From: Fulvimarina endophytica
GTDB lineage: Bacteria > Pseudomonadota > Alphaproteobacteria > Rhizobiales > Rhizobiaceae
NCBI RefSeq assembly: GCF_003403015.1
Contig: NZ_QURL01000004.1
Location: forward strand, 372,001 to 436,000
Direction of reading: 5' to 3'
Length of the DNA: 64,000 nucleotides
Below the pieces are notes generated by a model. That model made no database searches and had not been told where the DNA came from. It saw only the letters and a list, made by a program, of their open reading frames with translations. Positions within the stretch are counted from its first letter, which is position 1. Each line of letters begins with the position of its first letter. Both the position numbers and the translations under genes were made by a program. Shown piece by piece: positions 43,624 through 51,751 of the stretch.

Positions 43624-45713
43624 TACGCATACTCCCTGACGATGACGCGGCCGGGAGCGCCGTCTCCGCCGCTCGTGTTGATCGAGGTGCCTGGCGCTGC
43701 ACAGCCGCCGCCGCCACCTGAGCCCGGCGAGAAGGCAGAGTTACCGCCTGAGGTTTGGGACGAATAATAGGCGCCGGCACCGAAGGCGCTTGCTCCGCCC
43801 GGTCCCGAGACGGGCGACGTGGCGTAGAAGCCGTAGAGCCCGAAGCCCCCGTCTCCGTTCACATCCCCGCCCGAGCCGCGCCCACCGATCGCCCCACCGT
43901 TGGGCGCGGAGGTCGTCGGGGCCGCCGCATTGCCGAAGAAGCCGCCCTGACCACCCGTCGCCGAGAGGATCGAACCGAACGAACTTGATCCGCCGCTACC
44001 GCCTCCGCTGCTCTGCGCGCCCAGACCGGCCGCGCCGACCGTTACCGGCACTCCGGCGAAACCATTGGTGATGCGCTTTCGGGCGAAGCCGCCTCCGCCG
44101 CCGCCCGATCCGGCTGACACCTGATCGGCGTTCGTCGCAGCCGATCCGCCGCCGCCTCCACCGCCGCCGACGAGCTTGACGTCGACGCTCCTTGTCCCGG
44201 CGGTGGGAACATAAGTGCCGGATGCGGTTAGAACTTGGATGCCGATCAGCCGCCCCGGGGTCGCGTCTCGCACGTCGAGGAGCGAGATGATCCCGCGTTG
44301 CGCATCCGTCGCCAGCTCGTCGGCATTTACGACGCGCCGCCAAGGGCTGTTGAACTCGCGCGTCCAGAAGCGACCAGTGGAGTCGCCGAAGACCTGGAAA
44401 CCGCGCACGTTGACGTCGCCGCCACCGATGCACGCCAGATAACCGTGATCGATCGCTCCGGGCGGACAGTTGAGAGAGCCTCCGATGCTGATGAAGCGAA
44501 CCTCACCGATCGTCCAGAAGCTGTTGCAGTCAGTGTATTCGATCGGCACCTGGCCGCGTCCGCGGCCGAAATTCGTCGGTCGCTGAACATCTCCCCAATA
44601 CTGCGCCGAGAGGCCGGAGAGCGGACCGTGATTGCCTGCGTGCCAGATGATGTTGCCGTCACGCAGAAGATTGCTTCCGCCGTCTATTCTAATCGAGCCG
44701 CTGCCGGTCTGGACAAGATCCAGTCCCCCGTTTGCGCCAGACTGCCTGTTCAAAAACGCAAAGTTCTCGCTGAGGAACAATCCTCCATCCTTGGCCCGAA
44801 TGTTCCCGTGCACATCCAGTCTGTGCTGAGGTTCCGTGACGCCGATACCGACCGCGCCATCCCCACGAATTTTCAGGAAGGAGAGATAGTCGCCACCGAC
44901 GAGATCGCTTCCGACTTCGAATCCAGTCGACCCTGCGCCGCGCCAGTTGTTCTTGACGAGCAGTCCGTTTTTTCCGGCCGCGTTGGATGCGTGGTAGACA
45001 ACCTGAGCCCAATCGCCGGAAGGTTGATTGGCGCTGTCGGGGCTGGCTCCCTGCTTCACGAAGAGCTTGCCGCCGACGTAGACCTGGCTCCAGTCGTTGA
45101 AGCTCAGATATTTGGCGTCTTCCGACTTGAACTCGATGGTTTTGTCCGGACCCCAGCCCCAACCGAGATACGCACCGCGAACGCCGTCCGATTTCACGAA
45201 CTCCACGAAGCCGTAGCGATCGACCGTGTTGGATTTGGCGGCGATGCTCTCTGCGACGACCAACGGACCGGACATCACATCGCCGGACTTGCGGACGAAG
45301 AACCCGGCCAACCAGTCCCGCAGCTGCCAGAGCCGGAAGCTCCACTGGCTGCCGCTCTTGCGAAGGTTCAGCTCGTCGTTGTCCCCGAAGGTCCCAGCCG
45401 CGCCGTTGAGCGTCGACCAGTCGGTCGCGATCGTTCGGTTGGCAGAAAGGTCGCCGCCGCCGGAAAGGCCGGCCCCGGTGGCGATCGTGCGCGCAGAGAA
45501 GTTACGATCGATGGCCCGGTCGAGAAGTGTCCAGTCGCCGGGCGTGAGTTCGAAGCCGGCGCTCTCGATGACGTAGGCAAGGTTCTCCTGGACATCGTTC
45601 AGCCAGGTCGCCGTAACTTCGGTTCCGGCGAGGCCTGCCGCCCTGTTCTGACTGCGGAAGCCCCGGCGGCCGCCACCGATATCGACTGTGTTCGCGCCGT
45701 TGACCCGATCCAT
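43623..45713 (-). CDS. Phage tail fibre with glycine-rich tip domain
   Basis: A 696-residue tail fibre. The N-terminal part attaches to the baseplate (TVDIGGGRRGFRSQNRAAG, then TEVTATWLNDVQENL). Next come a fibre-repeat region with GAGLSGGGDLSANRTIATD and a shaft with AEPQHRLDV-like turns (TEPQHRLDVHGNIRAKDGG). From about residue 535 to the end it is extremely glycine-rich (KLVGGGGGGGGSA, GSGGGGGGFARKR, GGNSAFSPGSGGGGG), like polyglycine-sandwich receptor-binding tips of phage adhesins. This domain probably decides host range. The ATG at 45713 is used because the longer frame lies within the upstream gene. Confidence 0.85.
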   Translation of the reverse strand: MDRVNGANTVDIGGGRRGFRSQNRAAGLAGTEVTATWLNDVQENLAYVIESAGFELTPGDWTLLDRAIDRNFSARTIATGAGLSGGGDLSANRTIATDWSTLNGAAGTFGDNDELNLRKSGSQWSFRLWQLRDWLAGFFVRKSGDVMSGPLVVAESIAAKSNTVDRYGFVEFVKSDGVRGAYLGWGWGPDKTIEFKSEDAKYLSFNDWSQVYVGGKLFVKQGASPDSANQPSGDWAQVVYHASNAAGKNGLLVKNNWRGAGSTGFEVGSDLVGGDYLSFLKIRGDGAVGIGVTEPQHRLDVHGNIRAKDGGLFLSENFAFLNRQSGANGGLDLVQTGSGSIRIDGGSNLLRDGNIIWHAGNHGPLSGLSAQYWGDVQRPTNFGRGRGQVPIEYTDCNSFWTIGEVRFISIGGSLNCPPGAIDHGYLACIGGGDVNVRGFQVFGDSTGRFWTREFNSPWRRVVNADELATDAQRGIISLLDVRDATPGRLIGIQVLTASGTYVPTAGTRSVDVKLVGGGGGGGGSAATNADQVSAGSGGGGGGFARKRITNGFAGVPVTVGAAGLGAQSSGGGSGGSSSFGSILSATGGQGGFFGNAAAPTTSAPNGGAIGGRGSGGDVNGDGGFGLYGFYATSPVSGPGGASAFGAGAYYSSQTSGGNSAFSPGSGGGGGCAAPGTSINTSGGDGAPGRVIVREYA

Positions 45714-46315
45714 CAGGCGGCCTCCTCGAGCGTGTAGGAAAAGACGGGGACTGTGTGGCTGTGCGCGATCCGGCGCAGCTCGCATTCGATGCCCGACAGG
45801 ATCAGGCGTCCGAGGGGATCGCCGGCCTCGGCCGCGCCTGCCTCGAAGAGGATCGTCTCTGTCTGCGCGAGCTTGACCAGCCACACGAACTGCTCGCCGT
45901 CGCCGACGAGCTCCTCGCCCGCCTCGAGGCCGCCGGCGACCGAGGGCCAGTATTCCTCGATCTCGATCCGCATGCCCAGCTTGGCAGCGACCGAGATGAG
46001 GTACGGCAGCGACTGCCCGCCGGCGGCCGTCCAGCGCTGGTAGGCGATCCGCTGGCGCTCATCGAGAGAGAGAGGATCGAGATCCCGTCCACAAGGGTCG
46101 GGCCCCAGCACGCGCTCGAAATCCGGCAGGAAGCGGACGGCGAGCCGGGGATCGATCTCGTCCATCATCTCCTCGGCCTCGCGCTCGACGATCGCGATCG
46201 GCGCTGCGACGCCCTCGAGGACCGCGTCGATGAGACCGCCCCGCTTGGCAAGCGCGAACCCGGGATGAAGGCGTTTGACGAGGCTTTGAAGAACGGTTTG
46301 AACGGCCCGGCTCAT
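45713..46315 (-). CDS. Mu gp48-like tail/baseplate protein (DUF2313, YmfQ)
   Basis: A 200-residue protein between the baseplate J-like protein and the tail fibre, the position of Mu gp48. DUF2313 features are the N-terminal VLQSLVKRLHPGFALAK helix, LDERQRIAYQRWTAAGGQS, and a central segment AKLGMRIEIEEYWPSVAGG, followed by a beta-rich end. It is expected to link the fibre to the baseplate wedge. The ATG at 46315 overlaps the upstream stop by four bases. Confidence 0.82.
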   Translation of the reverse strand: MSRAVQTVLQSLVKRLHPGFALAKRGGLIDAVLEGVAAPIAIVEREAEEMMDEIDPRLAVRFLPDFERVLGPDPCGRDLDPLSLDERQRIAYQRWTAAGGQSLPYLISVAAKLGMRIEIEEYWPSVAGGLEAGEELVGDGEQFVWLVKLAQTETILFEAGAAEAGDPLGRLILSGIECELRRIAHSHTVPVFSYTLEEAA

Positions 46316-47469
46316 AGGACCGCCTCGGCGAAGTCGATCTCGCCCGCGACCGGAAATTCGAGGCGATCGAGCGCGACGCGCAGGCTCGGGGAGAGGAGAT
46401 CGTGGCCGTATTCCCCGTTCGCGGCCGAGATCGCCTCGGAGATACGCGACGGCTCGATGATCGCGCCGATCGGCGAGACGTTCCCCTCGTCCTCCGCATC
46501 CCCGATCGTCGCGACGAAACGTTGCCACGCTTCTTCGACGGCCGCGCGGGTCGCGATCGTATCGGGCCGGAGGCGGATCCTCGGGCTGATCGTCCGGGGC
46601 TCGGCAGCGAGCGTGACCACGTGAGCCGTTACCGGCCGCACGCCTTCGGCCGTGTTCGGCCGTCCGAGATAGATCAGCTGGGCTTCGAGTTCGGCTTCTG
46701 TCGGCGCGCGCCCTTGCGCATCGTCCTCCATCACCACCGCGACCCCGACCGAGCCCCGGCCGATCCAGTCGGGATAGACCTTGACCGCTCGCACCGGGAA
46801 GGCTGCGGCGAGCCAGGTCGGATAGTCGAACCCGGCACCGCCATGGGGCCGCTGACGCAGATGGGCGATGACGGCCGCCTGCAGCTCACGCCAGTCCGCT
46901 TCGCTCGCTCCGCCCGCCAGACCGTCCGGGTCAACTGTGATCCGCGAGACGTCCGGACGTGGCAGGACGGTGGCGAGGCGGATCCCGGCTTCGAGATTCC
47001 CACCGGGGCCAGTCGCACTCGCCGCGACGCGGATGCTGACGGATCCGTTCGCGCCGATCGCGGCCGCTTCCGTCGTCGCGTAGAGCGTGCCGTCCGAGCT
47101 GGCGAGTTCGAGGCCGGCTGGCAACGCTGTGCCGGCGACGCCCTCGATGTCGACGCGGCCGATCGCGCGCGTGGCGGGGCGCGGCAGGATGCCGTGGATG
47201 TCGCCGTGGCGAACGACGAATTCCTCCTCGGCCGTATCGGGGAAATACTGCCGCCCCCACCATGCGAGGTGGTCATGCGTCGCCCGGACCTCGGGCGCGA
47301 TGGCTCGCGTGATATGAGCGAGATTGCCCTTCTCGGACCGCACGGCCCGCGACAGGGCGAGAGCGTCGACGGCGAGACCCGCTTTGCCTCGAGCCGTGGC
47401 GATGGCACTCTCGAGCCGGGTCGCGATCCGCTCGGCGATCGTCCTGGCGGAGGGGATCGGCCAGGCCAT
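46312..47469 (-). CDS. Baseplate J/gp47 family protein
   Basis: A 385-residue baseplate wedge protein of the Mu gp47/P2 J family. Typical features are RATHDHLAWWGRQYFPDTAE near residue 65, the beta-rich region with TALPAGLELASSDGTLYAT, and GGASEADWRELQAAVIAHLR and RAVKVYPDWIGRGSVGV in the second half. The ATG at 47469 (MAWPIPSAR) overlaps the gp46 stop by one base. Confidence 0.9.
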   Translation of the reverse strand: MAWPIPSARTIAERIATRLESAIATARGKAGLAVDALALSRAVRSEKGNLAHITRAIAPEVRATHDHLAWWGRQYFPDTAEEEFVVRHGDIHGILPRPATRAIGRVDIEGVAGTALPAGLELASSDGTLYATTEAAAIGANGSVSIRVAASATGPGGNLEAGIRLATVLPRPDVSRITVDPDGLAGGASEADWRELQAAVIAHLRQRPHGGAGFDYPTWLAAAFPVRAVKVYPDWIGRGSVGVAVVMEDDAQGRAPTEAELEAQLIYLGRPNTAEGVRPVTAHVVTLAAEPRTISPRIRLRPDTIATRAAVEEAWQRFVATIGDAEDEGNVSPIGAIIEPSRISEAISAANGEYGHDLLSPSLRVALDRLEFPVAGEIDFAEAVL

Positions 47470-47927
47470 CAGGCGAACCTCGCCGATCCGGACAGCGTCG
47501 TGCCATCGATAAAGGCCCGCCAGCCGAGGACGTTCGGCCGCAGCCAGTCGACCTCGATCTCCGCCTCGCTTCCCAGCTCCCGTCCGGCCCAGGCGAGGCA
47601 TTCGGCAAGGCGCCAGGCGTAGAGCAGGCGCGTCTCCTCGGTCTGCTTGTCGCGCTCGTGCAGCCAGAGATGCGATCCGGCAAGTTGTCCGGCCGGATCC
47701 AGAGCATCACCGGCCGAACCGCGCCGCTCGTTCAAGGTGTCGGGGGACAGGAAGGGCGAGCGGCCCTGGGGGAGGACGTCGTCCGGCTCCGCACGGCGAT
47801 CGAGATAGACCGAGAGCAGCATGGGGGTCGCCGGCGTCTCGTCGATCACCAGATCCATGTCGGCGCCGAGCGCGAGGTCGCAGTTGCGGGTTTGTGGATC
47901 GTAGCGAAGGGCGATATCGAGGAACAT
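47469..47927 (-). CDS. Phage GP46 family baseplate protein
   Basis: A 152-residue protein of the GP46 family, next to gp47 as in Mu. Typical are the opening YDPQTRNCDLALGADMDLV, the segment PMLLSVYLDRRAEPDD, and ETRLLYAWRLAECLAWA in the second half. It corresponds to the sheath-baseplate gp25-like fold. It is the last gene before the inserted opposite-strand cargo gene. Confidence 0.87.
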   Translation of the reverse strand: MFLDIALRYDPQTRNCDLALGADMDLVIDETPATPMLLSVYLDRRAEPDDVLPQGRSPFLSPDTLNERRGSAGDALDPAGQLAGSHLWLHERDKQTEETRLLYAWRLAECLAWAGRELGSEAEIEVDWLRPNVLGWRAFIDGTTLSGSARFA

Positions 47928-48003
47928 GGGCGGGTCCGTTGGTGACCCTGCCGGATTAGCGCGCGCGCGCGGGTCCTCTCAGGCCCGCCAAGGGAGGTGG
48001 GAT

Positions 48004-48525
48004 ATGGAGGATGATACATTTTGGATGATGATCACGGCGTTCGCGACCGCTGCCAGCGGTTTGGGCGCATTCTCGGCGGCGCTTGCGTCCTTATGGGCGG
48101 CGAAGTCGGCCGAGAAGAACTCGCGTGAACTCTTCTATTTCCAACTGCAAAACGACCTTGTGGCTCAATATCACTCTTGGTGTGCCGGCGTCCGATCCGA
48201 TGGCAAATGGGGAGGATTAACCGCGCAGCAAAAGAACGAACGAACCAGATTATTCTGGCTCCGGATACGGATGATCGAGCTTCGAAACAGAGGTAAGCGG
48301 CGGCGATCCTCACGTGAGGAGCTGAATAATCCAGTAGACGAAATGCTTTCGTTCTGCTTCGTGGCTGATCCCGAGGAGGAAGAAGTAGATCGCAAAACGA
48401 AGAGGATCATGAAGCGGGCTGCGGCGCGACATACCGCGTGGAAGAAGAGTAGTGCTGATCAGGGGATAAGCTCCACATTGAACGATGTTCCACTGTTCGA
48501 CAACCGCAATTTCGTAGTGCGCTAA
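48004..48525 (+). CDS. Opposite-strand membrane-anchored cargo (moron) gene
   Basis: A 173-residue protein on the plus strand inside the minus-strand late operon, between PAAR and gp46. A hydrophobic N-terminal segment at about 7-32 (MITAFATAASGLGAFSAALA) is followed by a basic, helical cytosolic domain (RTRLFWLRIRMIELRNRGKR) and an acidic patch (VADPEEEEVDRK). The ribosome-binding site AAGGGAGGTG is excellent, ending six bases before the ATG. GC content is low relative to its flanks. It must have its own promoter, and its position and orientation are those of a phage moron. I do not recognise the family; superinfection exclusion is one possibility by analogy only. Confidence 0.7.
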   Translation: MEDDTFWMMITAFATAASGLGAFSAALASLWAAKSAEKNSRELFYFQLQNDLVAQYHSWCAGVRSDGKWGGLTAQQKNERTRLFWLRIRMIELRNRGKRRRSSREELNNPVDEMLSFCFVADPEEEEVDRKTKRIMKRAAARHTAWKKSSADQGISSTLNDVPLFDNRNFVVR

Positions 48526-48527
48526 GA

Positions 48528-48785
48528 TCAGCCGCTCATCCATTTCTCAGCTCCCGAAACCAGCACAGCTCCGCAGGCTGCACGATCACCCTCGCGGGCC
48601 ACAGGCTGGCCTTCGACCTGCCAGACAGCCGACCCCTCAACGATCGGTTGGCGGCCGTGGATCGGACAGTCGAGGATGTCGGTCTTGCGTGCGATGGGCA
48701 GACCCTCGCACTCCCAGCGGTCGGCGGCGGTAACGACGTGCCCGCCATGGGTCGAGGTGTCGCCGAGGCGGACGATCTTCGGCAT
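48528..48785 (-). CDS. PAAR-like tail spike tip protein
   Basis: An 85-residue PAAR-like protein. It has the beta-rich, glycine-turn pattern with ADRWECEGLPIARKTDILDC, the second repeat VWQVEGQPVAREGDRAACG, and cysteine and histidine residues suited to bind a metal at the tip (THGGHVV, DCPIHG, ACG). PAAR proteins sharpen the spike of contractile tails. It sits ten bases after gp45, as expected for a tip that caps the gp45 spike. Confidence 0.85.
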   Translation of the reverse strand: MPKIVRLGDTSTHGGHVVTAADRWECEGLPIARKTDILDCPIHGRQPIVEGSAVWQVEGQPVAREGDRAACGAVLVSGAEKWMSG

Positions 48786-48795
48786 GGTCGCGGCT

Positions 48796-49236
48796 CTACT
48801 CGAGCTTTCCGGAGGTCGCGCGGATCGTCACGGCAGCGCCGCCGTCGATCGAGACGGCCTGGGCCGTCTTCACGGTCACGCTGGCCCCCGTCTTGATGTC
48901 GAGATTGCCGCCCGCCGTCATGACGGCACGATCCCCGCCCGCATTGTAGAACCCGACCTCGCCGGGCTGGAGCCCGCCCATCCTCTTCGAGGGGTTGGCG
49001 ACCGGCAGGATGACCATGTCGCCCTCGTCGCCGCCGAGCGCGAGGAGCAGGCCGAGCGCTCCGTCTTCGGGCACATGGGCCGCGAACCCGAAGGGCTGGA
49101 TGATCTCGATATCGTCGCGCCAGACCCCTTTCGCGACTTCGGCCGAGCAGGTCTGCACTTCGCCGTCGTCACGGATATTGCGGATCGAACAGCGGCGCAT
49201 CATTCCCCGGATCTTGTCGGAGACGTCCTTTTCCAT
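48796..49236 (-). CDS. Baseplate spike protein, Mu gp45-like
   Basis: A 146-residue central spike protein (Mu gp45 / P2 V group). Features are the OB-like segment GMMRRCSIRNIRDDGEVQTC, LALGGDEGDMVILPVANPSK, then the repeating beta-helix region AGGDRAVMTAGGNLDIKTG and VTVKTAQAVSIDGGAAVTIR. Either GTG 49248 or ATG 49236 may be the start; the ATG has GAGG six bases upstream and is preferred, while the GTG would overlap the upstream stop. Confidence 0.87.
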   Translation of the reverse strand: MEKDVSDKIRGMMRRCSIRNIRDDGEVQTCSAEVAKGVWRDDIEIIQPFGFAAHVPEDGALGLLLALGGDEGDMVILPVANPSKRMGGLQPGEVGFYNAGGDRAVMTAGGNLDIKTGASVTVKTAQAVSIDGGAAVTIRATSGKLE

Positions 49237-49244
49237 CCTTGGCC

Positions 49245-50522
49245 TCACAAAGCGTTGGCTGTGGTGTCGAGGGGTTTGGCGGGGGCCTTCGGCTTCCGGC
49301 TCTTCGCAGATCTCGATCGAGCAGCGCCTTCCTTCATATCGGTCCGGCGGGAACCGACCGGCTTCGGGTCGAACGCCTCGGGCGAGGAGAGCGTGATCTC
49401 CGTCGCGATCTCCTCGTCGTAGCGCATGACTGTTCGCGAGATCAGCATGTCCCGGTGGATCTGCTGGAAGGCATCGCTGTAGGAGACGATCTCGTTCACC
49501 CGCCAGAGCCGGTTCTCAGGCCCGGCGCGGAAGTCCCGCACCGTGACGATCGGCTCTTCGGATTCGGCTCGCCGCTGCCGCATCCGGAAGTCCGCCTCGT
49601 CGGCTGCCGAGATATCGTCGGCCTGCGTCTTGGCGAGAAAGACGATCGGACGATAGTCCTCGATCTCCTCGTCGATCGCAGTCCCTTCCACGGCCGTGCC
49701 GGCGCGCTCGCGTTCGGTCGCCTCGCCCGTGCCGGGACGACGATCCTCGGGCGGCACCGGATCGTCGCCGAGACCGAACGCGGCGTTGCGGTCCGCCCGC
49801 TTGCCGCCGGCCTTCTCGCCCTGCCCGCGCACGATCGTTTCCGAATAGCGGTTCTCATGGGAGAACTCGGCCGATGAGGCCTTGATGTTCCCGGGAAGCG
49901 TGAGGGCGGCGGGCGCTCGCCGTCCGCCCGTGCGCGTCAGGATCACCTTGCCGGTACCGTCCGACATGACGAGGGCATGGCGCTGCCGCGCGCCCTTCTC
50001 GATCGCCGAGAGCGCCGTCTCCGCAAGCTCCAAAGGGTACCGGCCGAACGATCGGCCGGTATCGATCTCGCAGACCACCTCGATCCCAAACGGCTCGGCG
50101 ATCCGCCTGACGGCGTCCTCGAGCTTCACGTTCCGGAACTCGCCAGGGCCACGCGGCGCTGCCGCACAGTCGACCATGTTCCCGCCCTTGTCGCGGCCGG
50201 AGAACGTGATCTCCGCGCGCTCCTCGTCGATCTCCGGCCGCACCCGCTCGATCTTGGCGACCATCACCAGTTCGCCGTCGATCGAGATCCGTGCAGTCGG
50301 GCCGGGGCGGACGGAGAAGATCGGAGGCGGGCTGGCGAAGTCGAAGGTCGCCATAGACCGCCCGGCATCGCGCGCCGTGACCTGGAAATTGCCGGCGAAG
50401 TCTTTCAGGTCGCGCGTGATCTCGACCGCAACGAACTCGTCGAACGTGTCATGCCCTTCGATCTCGATCGAGACACGTCGCGTGGGTTCCCGGGTCGACG
50501 GGATGGCGGAAAAGACACTCAT
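49245..50522 (-). CDS. Baseplate hub protein, Mu gpP/gp44-like
   Basis: A 425-residue hub protein. The first 230 residues follow the gp27-like hub pattern (VAVEITRDLKDFAGNFQVTA, GELVMVAKIERVRPEIDEE, ITFSGRDKGGNMVDCAA, RNVKLEDAVRRIAEPFGIEV). After a charged insertion at about 235-300, a final domain includes FRAGPENRLWRVNEIVSYSD. The C-terminal 40 residues are very basic (RSRSAKSRKPKAPAKP). The start overlaps the N-like gene's stop by four bases. Confidence 0.87.
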   Translation of the reverse strand: MSVFSAIPSTREPTRRVSIEIEGHDTFDEFVAVEITRDLKDFAGNFQVTARDAGRSMATFDFASPPPIFSVRPGPTARISIDGELVMVAKIERVRPEIDEERAEITFSGRDKGGNMVDCAAAPRGPGEFRNVKLEDAVRRIAEPFGIEVVCEIDTGRSFGRYPLELAETALSAIEKGARQRHALVMSDGTGKVILTRTGGRRAPAALTLPGNIKASSAEFSHENRYSETIVRGQGEKAGGKRADRNAAFGLGDDPVPPEDRRPGTGEATERERAGTAVEGTAIDEEIEDYRPIVFLAKTQADDISAADEADFRMRQRRAESEEPIVTVRDFRAGPENRLWRVNEIVSYSDAFQQIHRDMLISRTVMRYDEEIATEITLSSPEAFDPKPVGSRRTDMKEGAARSRSAKSRKPKAPAKPLDTTANAL

Positions 50523-51751
50523 CGCCGCACGGCCTCGATCCGACCAGGCCTGATGTGAGAGGGATGTCGAGGCCGATTGCGGGCAACGATGTCCTCGTAG
50601 CCGGCTTCCACCCCCGTCGGATCATCGCCGTAGAGGTGATGCGACAGCGCGAATGCATCGGTCTCGTATGACCGCTCGACGATCAGGAGACGCGGCAGGC
50701 GGCCGATGATCTCGTTGAGGTCACGGGCGGCTTCGGTGCCGAGATCCTCGGCAAGGCGGGCGACGTCCAGGGTCTGCGGCGCGATCGCGCTCGCCTGGAC
50801 CTGCGACCTGTCGGCGAGCTTCGAGGATGTCGCAAGGATGCGCGATCGCGCAAGCATGGCCGCGTCCGGAACGTCGAAGGCGGTGTAGGGCAGTGTTCGG
50901 GCAACGGCGGACAGGAGGAGACCGGAGGCGCCCGCCAGCATCGCGCGATCGGTGGAGGCCGGCGCGGCATCGATCGCACTGTTGAGATCGTCCGCAAGAT
51001 CGAGCGAGAAGGTCAGGGCGTCCCTCGCATCCAGGGACTGCGCCGGTGCGGGCGCTTCCGCCGCCCGGCCCACCGGTCCTGCCGTCAGCGCGGGTGTCGC
51101 CGCCAGAACCGCAGACGTCATGGTCGCCACGCCCGCCGCAAAGCGTTCGGCCGTAGCGCCGCCAGGATAGGCTGCGGCAGCGATGCGCAGCGGGCCACGG
51201 CGGCCGGATCCCGAAGCCAGGGTCTGGGTGACGATCCGGCTCGAACGTTGCGCGGCCTTGTTGCCGATCCCCGAGAGGGCGCTCGACGACGCGGCCTCGA
51301 TCAGCGTGGTCGCGGCAGCGGCGAGACCCGATGCCAGATCAGGAAGAAGGGAGAGCCGCCGGATGAGCGATGCGGTGCCCGCCTCGATCCGCTCGAACGT
51401 CGCCGTGATGCGCGCGAGCCTGAGTTCGCGTGACGAGAAGGAGATCTCGCCCGGCTCCAGCATCATGACACGCATCGGGCCGAGCCAGGGATGCATCAGC
51501 CGTGCCGATCCCGGAGCCGCGAAGGCCGCCTCGAGGGCGTGGGCCTTGGTGATGTAGTCGTCGCCGAGGATGACGCCCTCGATCGAGACGACGTTCGGCG
51601 ACTTGCCGAAATCGTCATAGGCGGCTTGGTCGCGGCCGGGGAACAGATGCCTTTGGATCCGGCGCCCGGCCTCGGATCGCGTGTCAGGCATGTCGAAACC
51701 GATGCCGCGATAGGACGCACCGATCAGACCGGGGAGGAGATCGGAGCTCAC
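50519..51751 (-). CDS. DNA circularisation N-terminal domain protein, Mu gpN-like
   Basis: A 410-residue tail protein. Mu N was named for DNA circularisation but is a tail/baseplate component in this position. The N-terminal domain has YRGIGFDMPDTRSEAGRRIQ, HLFPGRDQAAYDDFGKSP, VSIEGVILGDDYITKAHALE and LMHPWLGPMRVM, a clear match to the family. The middle is Ala-rich and helical. A GTG start at 51751 (MSSDLLPGL) overlaps the tape-measure stop by four bases. Confidence 0.87.
   Translation of the reverse strand: MSSDLLPGLIGASYRGIGFDMPDTRSEAGRRIQRHLFPGRDQAAYDDFGKSPNVVSIEGVILGDDYITKAHALEAAFAAPGSARLMHPWLGPMRVMMLEPGEISFSSRELRLARITATFERIEAGTASLIRRLSLLPDLASGLAAAATTLIEAASSSALSGIGNKAAQRSSRIVTQTLASGSGRRGPLRIAAAAYPGGATAERFAAGVATMTSAVLAATPALTAGPVGRAAEAPAPAQSLDARDALTFSLDLADDLNSAIDAAPASTDRAMLAGASGLLLSAVARTLPYTAFDVPDAAMLARSRILATSSKLADRSQVQASAIAPQTLDVARLAEDLGTEAARDLNEIIGRLPRLLIVERSYETDAFALSHHLYGDDPTGVEAGYEDIVARNRPRHPSHIRPGRIEAVRR

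Noticed and set aside
47940..47965. Alternating GCGCGCGCGCG tract as a functional site
   Set aside because: A short GC alternation is expected in DNA of this composition, and nothing else marks it as regulatory.
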